10,274 bases of DNA from Fibrobacter sp. UBA1765 (GTDB lineage Bacteria > Fibrobacterota > Fibrobacteria > Fibrobacterales > Fibrobacteraceae). The notes beneath the pieces were generated by a model. That model was not told the origin of the DNA. It did not search any database and saw nothing but the letters and a program-made list of their open reading frames with translations. A program made the translations under genes and the position numbers. Of the stretch, positions 1 through 7,441 are shown in pieces (positions within the stretch are counted from its first letter, which is position 1; each line of letters starts with the position of its first letter). The stretch lies in the NCBI GenBank assembly GCA_002314675.1, contig DCGZ01000062.1, positions 1 to 10,274 on the forward strand, written 5' to 3'.

Positions 1-30
1 CTATAAAAATCGACCGTCCTAAAAATTTTT

Positions 31-59
31 TCTCGCTAAATCATTGATTTTCAACGAGA
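31..59 (-). terminator. Compound hairpin near the left edge, possible operon terminator
   Basis: An outer stem TCTCG (31-35) with CGAGA (55-59) encloses an inner stem AAATC with GATTT around a three-base ATT loop, separated by a small internal loop. For leftward transcripts it is followed by six A and then five T. That is an imperfect intrinsic terminator arrangement, about 165 bases after the csx20 stop. It could equally be half of a repeat whose other copies lie outside the window. Confidence 0.35.
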
Positions 60-119
60 TAACCAGAAAGCTAAAATATCCCGAGTCAAAAAGCCGTGAA
101 ACTTTTAAAGTTTGCACGA

Positions 120-135
120 TCGGCACAAAAGCCGA
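120..135 (-). terminator. Small hairpin downstream of csx20, possible weak terminator
   Basis: TCGGC (120-124) and GCCGA (131-135) form a perfect five-base stem around a six-base loop, about 90 bases past the csx20 stop. No uninterrupted U tract follows on either strand, so intrinsic termination would be weak. It may instead be a processing or structural element, or chance. Confidence 0.25.
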
Positions 136-143
136 CACCACAT

Positions 144-174
144 AATATAGCATAAAAATCTAAGCGAAGCACAA
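144..174 (-). promoter_or_regulatory. Weak leftward promoter-like sequence
   Basis: The minus strand has TTGTGC (174-169) and TATATT (149-144) separated by 19 bases. The -10 is good but the spacing is long. If used, it would transcribe leftward out of the window through both hairpins, as expected for a small RNA or CRISPR leader. AT-rich DNA yields such pairs by chance. Confidence 0.2.
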
Positions 175-223
175 CATAGGCTAAAATTTTACCCAAACGC
201 GTTGCATAAATATTTTGCAGGCG

Positions 224-616
224 TCAATTTTCCAAGACATAGCGCCTAAAACGCACATGCTTAAAAACATGCGTCAACGAAACTCCTTCAGAAGTTTTTC
301 GTTCACTGGCAACACGCTTAGTCGTGCTATAAACAGCATCCATCGAATTTTGCTTGCACCACCGCAAAACACTGATTGTCGCACCCCACTCCCCCTGAAC
401 CCACACGATGTCTCCAGCACAGCAAACCGAGCCAAGCCAGTCGAGCACAGGAGAAACAAAGTCCTCCACCGAATCTAATTCTGGGGGGACGCTCCCCCAC
501 AACGTTTTCAATTCACCAGGCAAATCTACTAAGCTGTCCACGGACCAGTTACATTGCAAATCATGCACCTGGTCCTCCGTTTGCGTATGGTTCGTAACAA
601 CAAATACCCTAGACAT
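224..616 (-). CDS. csx20: Csx20-family protein, predicted cyclic oligoadenylate ring nuclease
   Basis: A 130-residue protein matching my recollection of Csx20, a small CARF-like family of type III loci predicted to degrade cyclic oligoadenylate. Recognisable segments are the beta strand VFVVTNHTQT (4-13), LPGELKTLW with VPPEL (32-47), IVWVQGEWGAT (70-80), YSTTKR (96-101) and the conserved tail THVFKHVRFRRY (115-126). Its role would be to switch off the CARF-HEPN RNase encoded just upstream. I chose the ATG at 616, which overlaps the upstream TAG by eight bases (ATGTCTAG). An in-frame TTG at 622 would add two residues. Neither start has a visible Shine-Dalgarno, so translation is probably coupled to the upstream gene, tying antidote to toxin output. 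Length agrees with the family. It is the last gene of the operon within the window. Which residues are catalytic is not evident. Confidence 0.82.
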   Translation of the reverse strand: MSRVFVVTNHTQTEDQVHDLQCNWSVDSLVDLPGELKTLWGSVPPELDSVEDFVSPVLDWLGSVCCAGDIVWVQGEWGATISVLRWCKQNSMDAVYSTTKRVASERKTSEGVSLTHVFKHVRFRRYVLEN

Positions 617-1922
617 TGCCAAACACCAACGGTTTTATTTTTTCTAAAGCTATTCTGAGGTTCGCAATCATGCTATTGGCATGGTTCCCTTCGCCAAGAG
701 AGTGGGCAACTTCCTTTCTGTTCTGGTTAATTGTTCCAAAAATCTGCTTTAAGTTATTCATTTGATCTGGCGTATAGTGATTTTGAAAGCTCAAAGCCAT
801 TTTTTGTTCTTCTGGTTTCAACTTGCTAAACTGCGACTTGTTCCGATTGAACAAAATCAACCCCTTGGCAACATCACGAGCCTGCTTGGCATCTACATCC
901 AAACCGTTCTTTTCGCACACCCACGAAACAATAGCTTCGGCAAGGCAAATATACGACGATGCGTAATGGCAAAGATAGTTCTGGTACTCGGCAAAGCAGA
1001 ACTGTTTTTGCGCAACGGACTCGGCATTTTTAAAGGTCGACAAGAACTTTTTTACAACCGGGCGCACAACAAGCTGCGCATGAACAGAAGCCTCTTTTAA
1101 AATTTTGTCAATTGACTTCAAGTCTTCTACAAGCTCTATTACACCAGCGATATGGTTCAAGTTCACAAGGTCCGAAAAGCGCGTAAGTTTTTTCGCAATT
1201 TCAAGATCCTTTGCATTGCCTGACTTTTTCAAAAGCTCTACGACCTGGTACGCATTGCCAGCCTTCATAAAGTCGCTAGCGGCAGAAACCCAGTCGCTCA
1301 TAGTCAACACCGGATTCAGTTCAACGACCGGAGCGTAGCCGAATTCCCTCACTATATCTAGCATTCCATAAGAAATAGACTTGATGTCTAGACGTTTGGA
1401 GCTAACATTTTTCAAGTACACCAAGGCGTTCATGAGGTGCAAAGGCAAAGACCTAAACGAATGCGTAATATCAAGATACAATTCATCATTTGAATTCAAA
1501 TACTGCTCAATAGAAAATATGAGCTGCGCATTCAAATCCATTTCTTGTTCATTTACGCCGTAATGCACAAGGATTATCTTGGACCCTGCTCCTAGGGATT
1601 TTTCAATCAGCTCCTGGTGCGGTAGCGGAGTCAACGGCGTTTGCGCCGTAGCATTGCTACAGTACTCACCAATTTCAATATAGGCGTCATCTACACCGCC
1701 ACCGTTTGCAGAAGCGTATACTTCTTCCCACATTGACTTTGGCGTGCCTACAAGAATCACCTTGTCTATGCCGTAATGTTTCTTTAATGCAAAGGCTATA
1801 AAAGAGCTTTCTTGCACGTCGCCATCAGGAAATTGATACTTTGCAGTTCTGTACTGTCTATAGCCATTTGCCGAAGCGTCAGCAACTGAGGTTCCCAAAA
1901 AAGAAATCAAAACTTTTGACAT
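609..1922 (-). CDS. csx1: CARF-HEPN ribonuclease, TM1812 family of the Csx1 superfamily
   Basis: A 437-residue predicted accessory RNase activated by cyclic oligoadenylate from Cas10. The N-terminal CARF domain begins with VLISFLGT (4-11), as in the TM1812 family, and has the signature DITHSFRSLP (151-160), a Ser variant of the DxTHG motif. A helical middle region (about 220-340) leads to a C-terminal HEPN domain with NQNRKEVAHSL (399-409). There R402 and H407 form the R-x4-H catalytic motif of HEPN RNases. Both messenger-binding and nuclease motifs are intact, so the enzyme should be active. By family precedent the messenger is probably cyclic tetra-adenylate, but the sequence does not show ring size. 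The ATG overlaps the upstream TAA (TAATG), with GAGGG eight bases before it. The 3' end overlaps csx20. No signal peptide or membrane segment is seen, so it should be cytosolic. Confidence 0.9.
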   Translation of the reverse strand: MSKVLISFLGTSVADASANGYRQYRTAKYQFPDGDVQESSFIAFALKKHYGIDKVILVGTPKSMWEEVYASANGGGVDDAYIEIGEYCSNATAQTPLTPLPHQELIEKSLGAGSKIILVHYGVNEQEMDLNAQLIFSIEQYLNSNDELYLDITHSFRSLPLHLMNALVYLKNVSSKRLDIKSISYGMLDIVREFGYAPVVELNPVLTMSDWVSAASDFMKAGNAYQVVELLKKSGNAKDLEIAKKLTRFSDLVNLNHIAGVIELVEDLKSIDKILKEASVHAQLVVRPVVKKFLSTFKNAESVAQKQFCFAEYQNYLCHYASSYICLAEAIVSWVCEKNGLDVDAKQARDVAKGLILFNRNKSQFSKLKPEEQKMALSFQNHYTPDQMNNLKQIFGTINQNRKEVAHSLGEGNHANSMIANLRIALEKIKPLVFGNV

Positions 1923-4102
1923 TAAGCTTTCCCTCTTTCGTCTCTATGCCTCTGACGGGTCGAGGCGTTCTGCGATGTATTTTCACCCCTGTTCGATTCC
2001 ATATACTGTTTATTTTCATCGAACACTTCAAAGCCGTCGTATTTAGTTTGTCCACCAATCTTTGTAATGCCTGTAGGAACCAAATCATAGCCATACAGGA
2101 AATCATCTGTAGTCAAAGAAAGCGCCGGCAGTGTTTGACCCGAATAGACAACGCCGTCTGACATTCTTACAGGAGTAAGACCCACGCCAACTTTACAATT
2201 CTTTTTTGGCTGGTTCATTTTGGCAAATCTGGTAAACCATTGCAAGCCCTCGCGGCGAACGTCATTACCATTCATCCCTACAGCCCTTGGATAACGCAAT
2301 TTTTCTACAGGCTGCTGCGACTTTTGATACAAATCAAAGCGTTCCTTGAATTCTTTTACAAGATCTGCGAAATCTGCTGGTAGTTCCATGATTCCAGAAG
2401 AACGATCCATCAGCAGTTTTTCTTCGCCATCTTCATCTACAAACTTTACGTTTTGCACCTGGCAATGACCAAGGCCAAGCGGTTTGCCACCTCCAAGCTT
2501 CCAATCCGCAGAACAGGTAAGCAACAAAAGTGCAAGTTCATATTTGCTAAGCGACCTTACGCTCAACTTCAAACTTCCAATTTGCTCAGACTTTAAAAGT
2601 TCCACACGCTTAGTCATATTACTTGCCTTGGAATAGTCTATTTTCCCAGACCCGCCATACACGCCCTGCACACTGTAGTTCCATGGTGCTGAAGAACCCG
2701 TTTCGGCAGAATTCCTGTAAACCTTGTAGCCCTTCAAATCAGAATTTGCAGAAACATTTTCGGACGAAGCGTCCCTGTAAAAAGCTAGGCAGCCCGGGTG
2801 CGGCGTTCCAAGAACTGCAAGCGTAACATCCTTTTCAAGATTTGCGCAGCCATTTCTAAACACCAAGTTATGGCAACGAATGCGGCCTGCAAAAGCCTTG
2901 CCGCCCTTTGCACTTTCCATAGGAACAAGGCCAAACAAGTTAGACACCGGGTCTACATTTCCATCGGGTTTTGCCGCATCCGGGCGAACGTGGGGTGGCA
3001 AGGCATCATTCAAGTTCGTACCTTGTTTACCCCAGCGAGCCCATTGAATAGAAGCAATCTCGGTAGCCGTGCCAACGCGTGAAGCCGCACCGTTGGTCGG
3101 TGCAATCCAAACAAGATCGCCCTTCTTTAATTTTGAATGGCTTCCATTACGATTCCTGTTTTCATAATCTGCCCAAAATTTCACAGGCAATTCTATCAGG
3201 GCGTTCGGAGACATGTCTGGCCTAAACAAGCCTTCCTTCTTTTTGTCTTTATTGCCAACAGGTCTGCCAGAAAATTTGACCATCCACCCACCATCAATAG
3301 GCGTAGTGCTAATTCTATTAGGATTTTCGCAATCATCCACATAACAGGTATTTCTAGCTGTCGTTGGTCTAAGATTTTTTATTTCTAGTCGTGATCTTTT
3401 TGCCAACGATTCAAGATCACTTGCCAAGATAAGTCTCGTTTCGCCAGCACGAATAGTTCCTGCATGGGAACTTGAACCCGGCACTTCAACCATGGCCAAA
3501 ATTGGATGTCCCGAAGGATTTGCCTGAGTTTTGCCTAACGCCAAATCTCTTGCCTGGCAAAGCCACATATTAGTATCTAAATACCCAAGGGAGCTACCCG
3601 CAAGCACAGTCATCAAATTACGCAAACTGCCACGAATCGATGTTGCCGGGACAATCACGTCGTTACCAATCGAAAGTACCTTGTGATAAGGAACGCTATC
3701 GTATTCAGGACGCACAGCCTTTGGAGCATCTGCAGACTTTTCCGGGTTAATAGAAAGCAACGGAGAAACCGTTTTTACCTCTAATTTCAAGACACCCGTA
3801 TAACGCTCAGCACTATCAAATTCTTCTGCGGTCAGGAGCGACGGCTTTGTTCTTGGCAAGGCATTCTTAGGGAACGGAATAAACGTATACGGATTTGTAA
3901 AAGCAGAGCCAAATTCACTAGAATTTCTGTTAGGTTCAGAAAACTTTTTTTCGCTGTATGAATTCTGCCTGCCATAGGAGCGATTACCGCCATGATTCCT
4001 AAAATCACCATGGTTTCCTCCAAAGTTATTCTGCTTTACCGGTTCTGCCTTGGGCGTTTGACGATTCAACGACTTCATTCTACTTAAAATATCACCAGCC
4101 AT
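1922..4102 (-). CDS. TIGR03986-like large RAMP protein (Cas7 with insertion) bearing a Gly/Asn/Arg-rich N-terminus
   Basis: A 726-residue RAMP protein of the TIGR03986 type. Visible family marks are FTNPYTFIPFP (68-78), a beta strand GVLKLEVKTVSPLLSI (103-118), VPATSIRGSLRNL (151-163), SNLFGLVP (387-394) with AGRIRCHNLVF (405-415), LGTPHPGCLAFY (431-442), GYKVYR (458-463) and the glycine loop LGGGKPLGLGHCQV (536-549). It probably supplies the last, insertion-bearing Cas7 unit near the crRNA 3' end. Residues about 25-65 are low complexity, rich in Gly, Asn, Arg and Ser (NNFGGNHGDFRNHGGN, 25-40), and the last 25 residues are polar and charged. Both ends look disordered and may bind RNA. I chose the ATG at 4102: the in-frame upstream start at 4120 is TTG and lies inside the previous gene, while AAGGTGGGG stands at a suitable distance before the ATG. 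Which Asp, if any, is catalytic cannot be told by eye. Confidence 0.85.
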   Translation of the reverse strand: MAGDILSRMKSLNRQTPKAEPVKQNNFGGNHGDFRNHGGNRSYGRQNSYSEKKFSEPNRNSSEFGSAFTNPYTFIPFPKNALPRTKPSLLTAEEFDSAERYTGVLKLEVKTVSPLLSINPEKSADAPKAVRPEYDSVPYHKVLSIGNDVIVPATSIRGSLRNLMTVLAGSSLGYLDTNMWLCQARDLALGKTQANPSGHPILAMVEVPGSSSHAGTIRAGETRLILASDLESLAKRSRLEIKNLRPTTARNTCYVDDCENPNRISTTPIDGGWMVKFSGRPVGNKDKKKEGLFRPDMSPNALIELPVKFWADYENRNRNGSHSKLKKGDLVWIAPTNGAASRVGTATEIASIQWARWGKQGTNLNDALPPHVRPDAAKPDGNVDPVSNLFGLVPMESAKGGKAFAGRIRCHNLVFRNGCANLEKDVTLAVLGTPHPGCLAFYRDASSENVSANSDLKGYKVYRNSAETGSSAPWNYSVQGVYGGSGKIDYSKASNMTKRVELLKSEQIGSLKLSVRSLSKYELALLLLTCSADWKLGGGKPLGLGHCQVQNVKFVDEDGEEKLLMDRSSGIMELPADFADLVKEFKERFDLYQKSQQPVEKLRYPRAVGMNGNDVRREGLQWFTRFAKMNQPKKNCKVGVGLTPVRMSDGVVYSGQTLPALSLTTDDFLYGYDLVPTGITKIGGQTKYDGFEVFDENKQYMESNRGENTSQNASTRQRHRDERGKA

Positions 4103-4103
4103 A

Positions 4104-5453
4104 CTACACCCCACCTTCAATTTCTTTATTCAACTTCTTTTCAACTTCTTCCCAGTTTGCAATTTCTAGCAAGCCGCTGCCTTTGCTGGAACCAACAGAA
4201 ATTATTCCTAGGTTCAAGGCGTTCAAGGTCTTTTTAAGCCATAAAACTTCACGTTTCCAAGTTTCCAAATTTTGAGAAGCGATTAAAGAAACATTCAGTT
4301 TAAAGCAAACATCCCCGACAAGCACCGAATTTGTAAACAAGGCACCGTTCACAAAGCCACCAGAAAAAGCATCTATAGCAACGTGTTTACGCTGTTGCAA
4401 ATTTCCCGTCTTCGCTTCTGCAACAGAATAGGCATCTGAAAAGTGAATTCTCCCCCGCTTATAAAGTGAACCGAACAAATCAAGAATCGGGTCATTCAAC
4501 AAGGCCGGGTTGTTTTGAATGTTCTTGCGTTTTTCCAGAGAGTTAATGCCGCCCCATCCAATCAGGTCCGGGTCATTATCATCCTGTTTTTGGTAACGTA
4601 ATTCAAAGCCATCTTTTTTGGCAAGTCGCGTCATCCAGGCTCTAAAAATTCCACGGAACGTAGAACCCGGAATTCTCCAATATACCTTGCCATCGGCCTT
4701 GCAAACTTTTTGAGGGGCGCTCTGTTCACCTTCCATTGTAGTTCCATAACCAACGACAAGGTCTTCGCCGGCAGGGATCCTTAAATCAAGCGACAAATTC
4801 AATTTATATTTCAAGTCTTCGCCAACCAAGGATTCGCCCTCATCGGTAAACTTGCCGCAGCGGTCATTATAGCGAACATCCTGCCATTTTGCAAAGCCTT
4901 CCGCAGTATCAACATTAACCTTCAAGACCTTAAGCTTTGAAGCGTCCATGCGACCGATGCCTCGGTTTCGGTTTCCACCCAAAAGGAGTTCGCCGTTCAA
5001 AGCGTTACTCAAAGCCCTCAAAATAAAGCTAGCATCTACCCCCTTTGGCGGCTGTATGTAAATGAGCAAATAGCCTGCAGTTTTTGGCGGCAACAGCTGA
5101 ATAGAAAACAAAGCTTTATCAGCAACGGCTCCCGAATGCCTGTCAATCATATTGTGCACACGCACTTCGCTATTGCCGGTTTCTAAAACGACATCGCTTA
5201 CACGTACCAAAGAACCAAAGCTTTCAGATTCATCAGTTTCCAACGCTTTTCCAAACCACCGCTCAATCACATCGCAAGAGACTCCATTTTCCTTAAGCGA
5301 GTTTCTAATAGCACCCGTCAAGGAAGTTCCCCTAAGCACAGCTTCACCCTTGCCGTTCCTTGCAATGGCAACCGTATTCGAATCACGTTCTTCGCCAACA
5401 GCCAAGCCTTCCGGGAACGAAATCTTTCCAAAAATCCTATAAAACTCGTTCAT
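4104..5453 (-). CDS. Tandem Cas7 (Csm3-like) double RAMP protein, Cas7-2x type
   Basis: A 449-residue protein made of two Csm3-like Cas7 units. Unit 1 (about 1-180) has LRGTSLTGAIRN (40-51), IDRHSGAVADKALF (103-116) and the glycine loop LLGGNRNRGIGRM (157-169). Unit 2 (about 215-432) has WRIPGSTFRGIFRAW (259-273), LFGSLYKRGRIHFSDA (326-341), IDAFSGGFVNGALF (360-373) and the loop ISVGSSKGSGLLE (418-430). The paired IDxxSGxxxxxALF motifs show the internal duplication directly. D24 in unit 1 lies where Csm3 carries its RNA-cleaving Asp. In unit 2 the matching stretch has Glu residues (241, 243) and no clear Asp, so its cleavage ability is doubtful. Two fused backbone units match the Cas7-2x subunit of III-Dv. 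Cas7 subunits line the crRNA and thread its bound target. It overlaps the upstream stop by one base, has a GGAAAGGGG ribosome site, and its TAG lies one base before the next ATG. Confidence 0.87.
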   Translation of the reverse strand: MNEFYRIFGKISFPEGLAVGEERDSNTVAIARNGKGEAVLRGTSLTGAIRNSLKENGVSCDVIERWFGKALETDESESFGSLVRVSDVVLETGNSEVRVHNMIDRHSGAVADKALFSIQLLPPKTAGYLLIYIQPPKGVDASFILRALSNALNGELLLGGNRNRGIGRMDASKLKVLKVNVDTAEGFAKWQDVRYNDRCGKFTDEGESLVGEDLKYKLNLSLDLRIPAGEDLVVGYGTTMEGEQSAPQKVCKADGKVYWRIPGSTFRGIFRAWMTRLAKKDGFELRYQKQDDNDPDLIGWGGINSLEKRKNIQNNPALLNDPILDLFGSLYKRGRIHFSDAYSVAEAKTGNLQQRKHVAIDAFSGGFVNGALFTNSVLVGDVCFKLNVSLIASQNLETWKREVLWLKKTLNALNLGIISVGSSKGSGLLEIANWEEVEKKLNKEIEGGV

Positions 5454-7441
5454 TATTTACCCCTTTCCGTCGCAACAGCCAAATCGTACCAAACCTTGAT
5501 AGCCTTTCGGGAATAAGCCTGTTCCCTTGTTTCTATCATATTCTTTACATTACTAAATACACCTTCCCAACGGCTCCAAATATTGTCTGGGCGATTTTTA
5601 ATCTGCTTTTCCAAATGAGCCAACGCCGATCTCTGATCATGCTCCACAAGAGTCATAAGCGTTGAAATTTGACTTGGCGAAAGAAGGTTCTTGTTTTTTT
5701 CTCTGTTCTTTTTCCAAAGTTCAAGGCCATGTTTTGCAGCATCGTCTGTATCTTTGACAGAACGGATTTCGGCAGACTCGCTGAACTTTACACTCGCAAT
5801 GTTTGGATGCAAAAGCACTGAACCAAAACCTCGTTCCTTGCCAAGGCCAACGCCCTTCATCAGCAATTCTTGAACATTGCAAGTACAGGATTCCAGGCAG
5901 AACACGGAACCCGGAGCAATAACCTTCTTCGCTTCTTGCAATCCGTTCTTGTGCCTATTCCAGCCAAACAGAATCTGCACACCCGCAGATTGATTAACAA
6001 CCTTGCAACCGGTCCAATAGCGTTCCACCAAGGCCTTCAAGATTGCATCTGCAGAATCTTCTTGCAAGTCTTCATCAATAAGCAAAGGTGATTGCACAAT
6101 GAAGGCAGGGACTTCTTTGCCATAACGGTTTTTCGGCAATTCCATCGGCAACGATTCCACAGGCTCAACAACTAACTTACCTTGGCCACGAACAGAACGC
6201 GACTTACCTATTGAAACAACCGGATTTTTATCCAATGACTTTTGCAGCAATAGGAACGCATCTTCTGGCATGGTCACAAAACCGACAAAGAAATGTTCCG
6301 CCAAAGATTGAACAGTAAAGAAATTACGTTCGTTTCCAGATTCGCCTCCGTTTATAACGCCATGTGCAGTCAAGTGGCGAGCCATGTCTCCAGAACGCCA
6401 AAGTACCGTAGAACCGTCTTTTTTTCTAATCATCACGCCATCGGCGGACTTTATAGGCAAATTATTCTTTTTTTCATCCCAAGGATAGTCTTCAATTTTT
6501 TCGTCGCAAAAATTAAAGGATTTATCATCATTTGCAAGCTTGCTAATCTTGTGCGAAGCGGAAGCCCGTACAGCAAAGGCTCCTTTATATTCGGCACCTG
6601 TAGGCAACGGTTCCAAAGGCCAGGTTCTAAAGCCACTAGATTCAAAGCATGCCGTAGCTACGCTAGAGTTAAGTTCATTCACACGCGTTAAAATACAGCC
6701 CTGCACAGCACTGGCTGGAATCGTAAAACCGGAAACAATCGTATTATTGCCAACAATTGGAGTTTCAGGAATACAAATCGGGTTCGTTGTTTCAAAGCTA
6801 ACCCTCGCAACAACAATCTTATTCGGATCGCCTACAGTAACAATTTCGGTCTTAGATTCTACTGCTGGGTTCAGGCATTCAATATCTTTAAGCAAAGCCC
6901 CTGGAGTTTTGCAGCCAGCAATAGAAACCGTGCATGCACCGGCACCACGGTTCCTTGAACCGCCAAGTTCAAAAATACTTAGCAAGGCATAGCAAACCAC
7001 AGATTCAAGCAAGGCAGATTCTTGCTGCACATAAACGGAACCAGAAAATTTTGTTCCAGCACAAATAGCTTCGCATGTTCTAAGAGAGCCTTCTTTTGCA
7101 GTTCCAAATTCATTTAGTGCAGTCCTAGAAACATACCTTGTAGCGTTTGCATTTTTCGAAACAAGGTTCGCATTTGTAACACTAAACTTAGAGGAGTTTT
7201 CAAACGCTTCACCTGGCTTTCCAAAGCTGCCAAGCAATGCACTTCTTTTTTCACCATCCAAAATACATTCCGGAATCTCCTTGATGTTCTGAAGCATCAA
7301 CCCCTTGATATGGGAGGCAGGGATTACAGGATTGCCGTTGGTATCCCTTGCCACAAGGGAGTCAACCAAGTTAGAGCCAAGGCCACTAGAAACTTCGGCA
7401 TCGGAGACCAGCGCGATTTCGAACTTTATTTGTTTAGACAT
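5453..7441 (-). CDS. csx10: Cas7-Csx10(Cas5) fusion with a helical Cas11-like tail (type III-D RAMP)
   Basis: A 662-residue fused RAMP protein. Residues 1-180 read as a Csm3-like Cas7: an Asp (D27) before NPVIPASHIKG (37-47), in the place of the Csm3 catalytic Asp, and a glycine loop ELGGSRNRGAGACTV (158-172). Residues about 207-550 read as Csx10, the Cas5-like subunit marking type III-D: GFTIPASAVQGCIL (238-251), VSIGKSRSVRGQGKLVV (409-425), the FGWN segment near 492 and the terminal loop GVGLGKERGFGSVLL (530-544). Residues about 555-662 are charged and helical (SPSQISTLMTLVEHDQ and WSRWEGVFSNVKNMI) and could supply the small subunit Cas11, otherwise missing here. Cas5 would cap the crRNA 5' tag and Cas7 hold the guide and cut target RNA. 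The layout resembles Cas7-Cas5-Cas11 of III-Dv. The Cas11 part is the least certain, since some Csx10 proteins carry their own helical tail. An AAGGAG sits eight bases before the ATG, and both ends have TAATG junctions. Confidence 0.88.
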   Translation of the reverse strand: MSKQIKFEIALVSDAEVSSGLGSNLVDSLVARDTNGNPVIPASHIKGLMLQNIKEIPECILDGEKRSALLGSFGKPGEAFENSSKFSVTNANLVSKNANATRYVSRTALNEFGTAKEGSLRTCEAICAGTKFSGSVYVQQESALLESVVCYALLSIFELGGSRNRGAGACTVSIAGCKTPGALLKDIECLNPAVESKTEIVTVGDPNKIVVARVSFETTNPICIPETPIVGNNTIVSGFTIPASAVQGCILTRVNELNSSVATACFESSGFRTWPLEPLPTGAEYKGAFAVRASASHKISKLANDDKSFNFCDEKIEDYPWDEKKNNLPIKSADGVMIRKKDGSTVLWRSGDMARHLTAHGVINGGESGNERNFFTVQSLAEHFFVGFVTMPEDAFLLLQKSLDKNPVVSIGKSRSVRGQGKLVVEPVESLPMELPKNRYGKEVPAFIVQSPLLIDEDLQEDSADAILKALVERYWTGCKVVNQSAGVQILFGWNRHKNGLQEAKKVIAPGSVFCLESCTCNVQELLMKGVGLGKERGFGSVLLHPNIASVKFSESAEIRSVKDTDDAAKHGLELWKKNREKNKNLLSPSQISTLMTLVEHDQRSALAHLEKQIKNRPDNIWSRWEGVFSNVKNMIETREQAYSRKAIKVWYDLAVATERGK

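Larger units (their letters stand above)
1..223. other. AT-rich noncoding region downstream of csx20
   Basis: These 223 bases lie beyond the csx20 stop and hold no convincing gene, and no CRISPR repeat is present in more than one copy. Seen here are two small hairpins (31-59 and 120-135), a near-perfect dyad centred on TAAAATTTTA (about 179-194) and a weak minus-strand promoter-like pair. It could be the operon's 3' untranslated region, or the leader of something further left. Confidence 0.5.

Noticed and set aside
19..153. A 44-codon minus-strand frame beginning at ATG 153-151 and ending at TAG 21-19, with a hydrophobic translation
   Set aside because: No ribosome binding site precedes it, it covers both hairpins, and AT-rich DNA of this length gives such frames by chance.
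4103..4120. TTG start at 4120 for the TIGR03986-like protein
   Set aside because: It lies inside the preceding gene and adds only six residues, while the ATG at 4102 has a suitable purine-rich ribosome site and directly follows the upstream stop.
6293..6992. Long plus-strand open frames opposite the Cas7-Csx10 gene (132 and 150 codons)
   Set aside because: They are antisense to a well-supported gene, overlap each other in different frames and have no recognisable domain.
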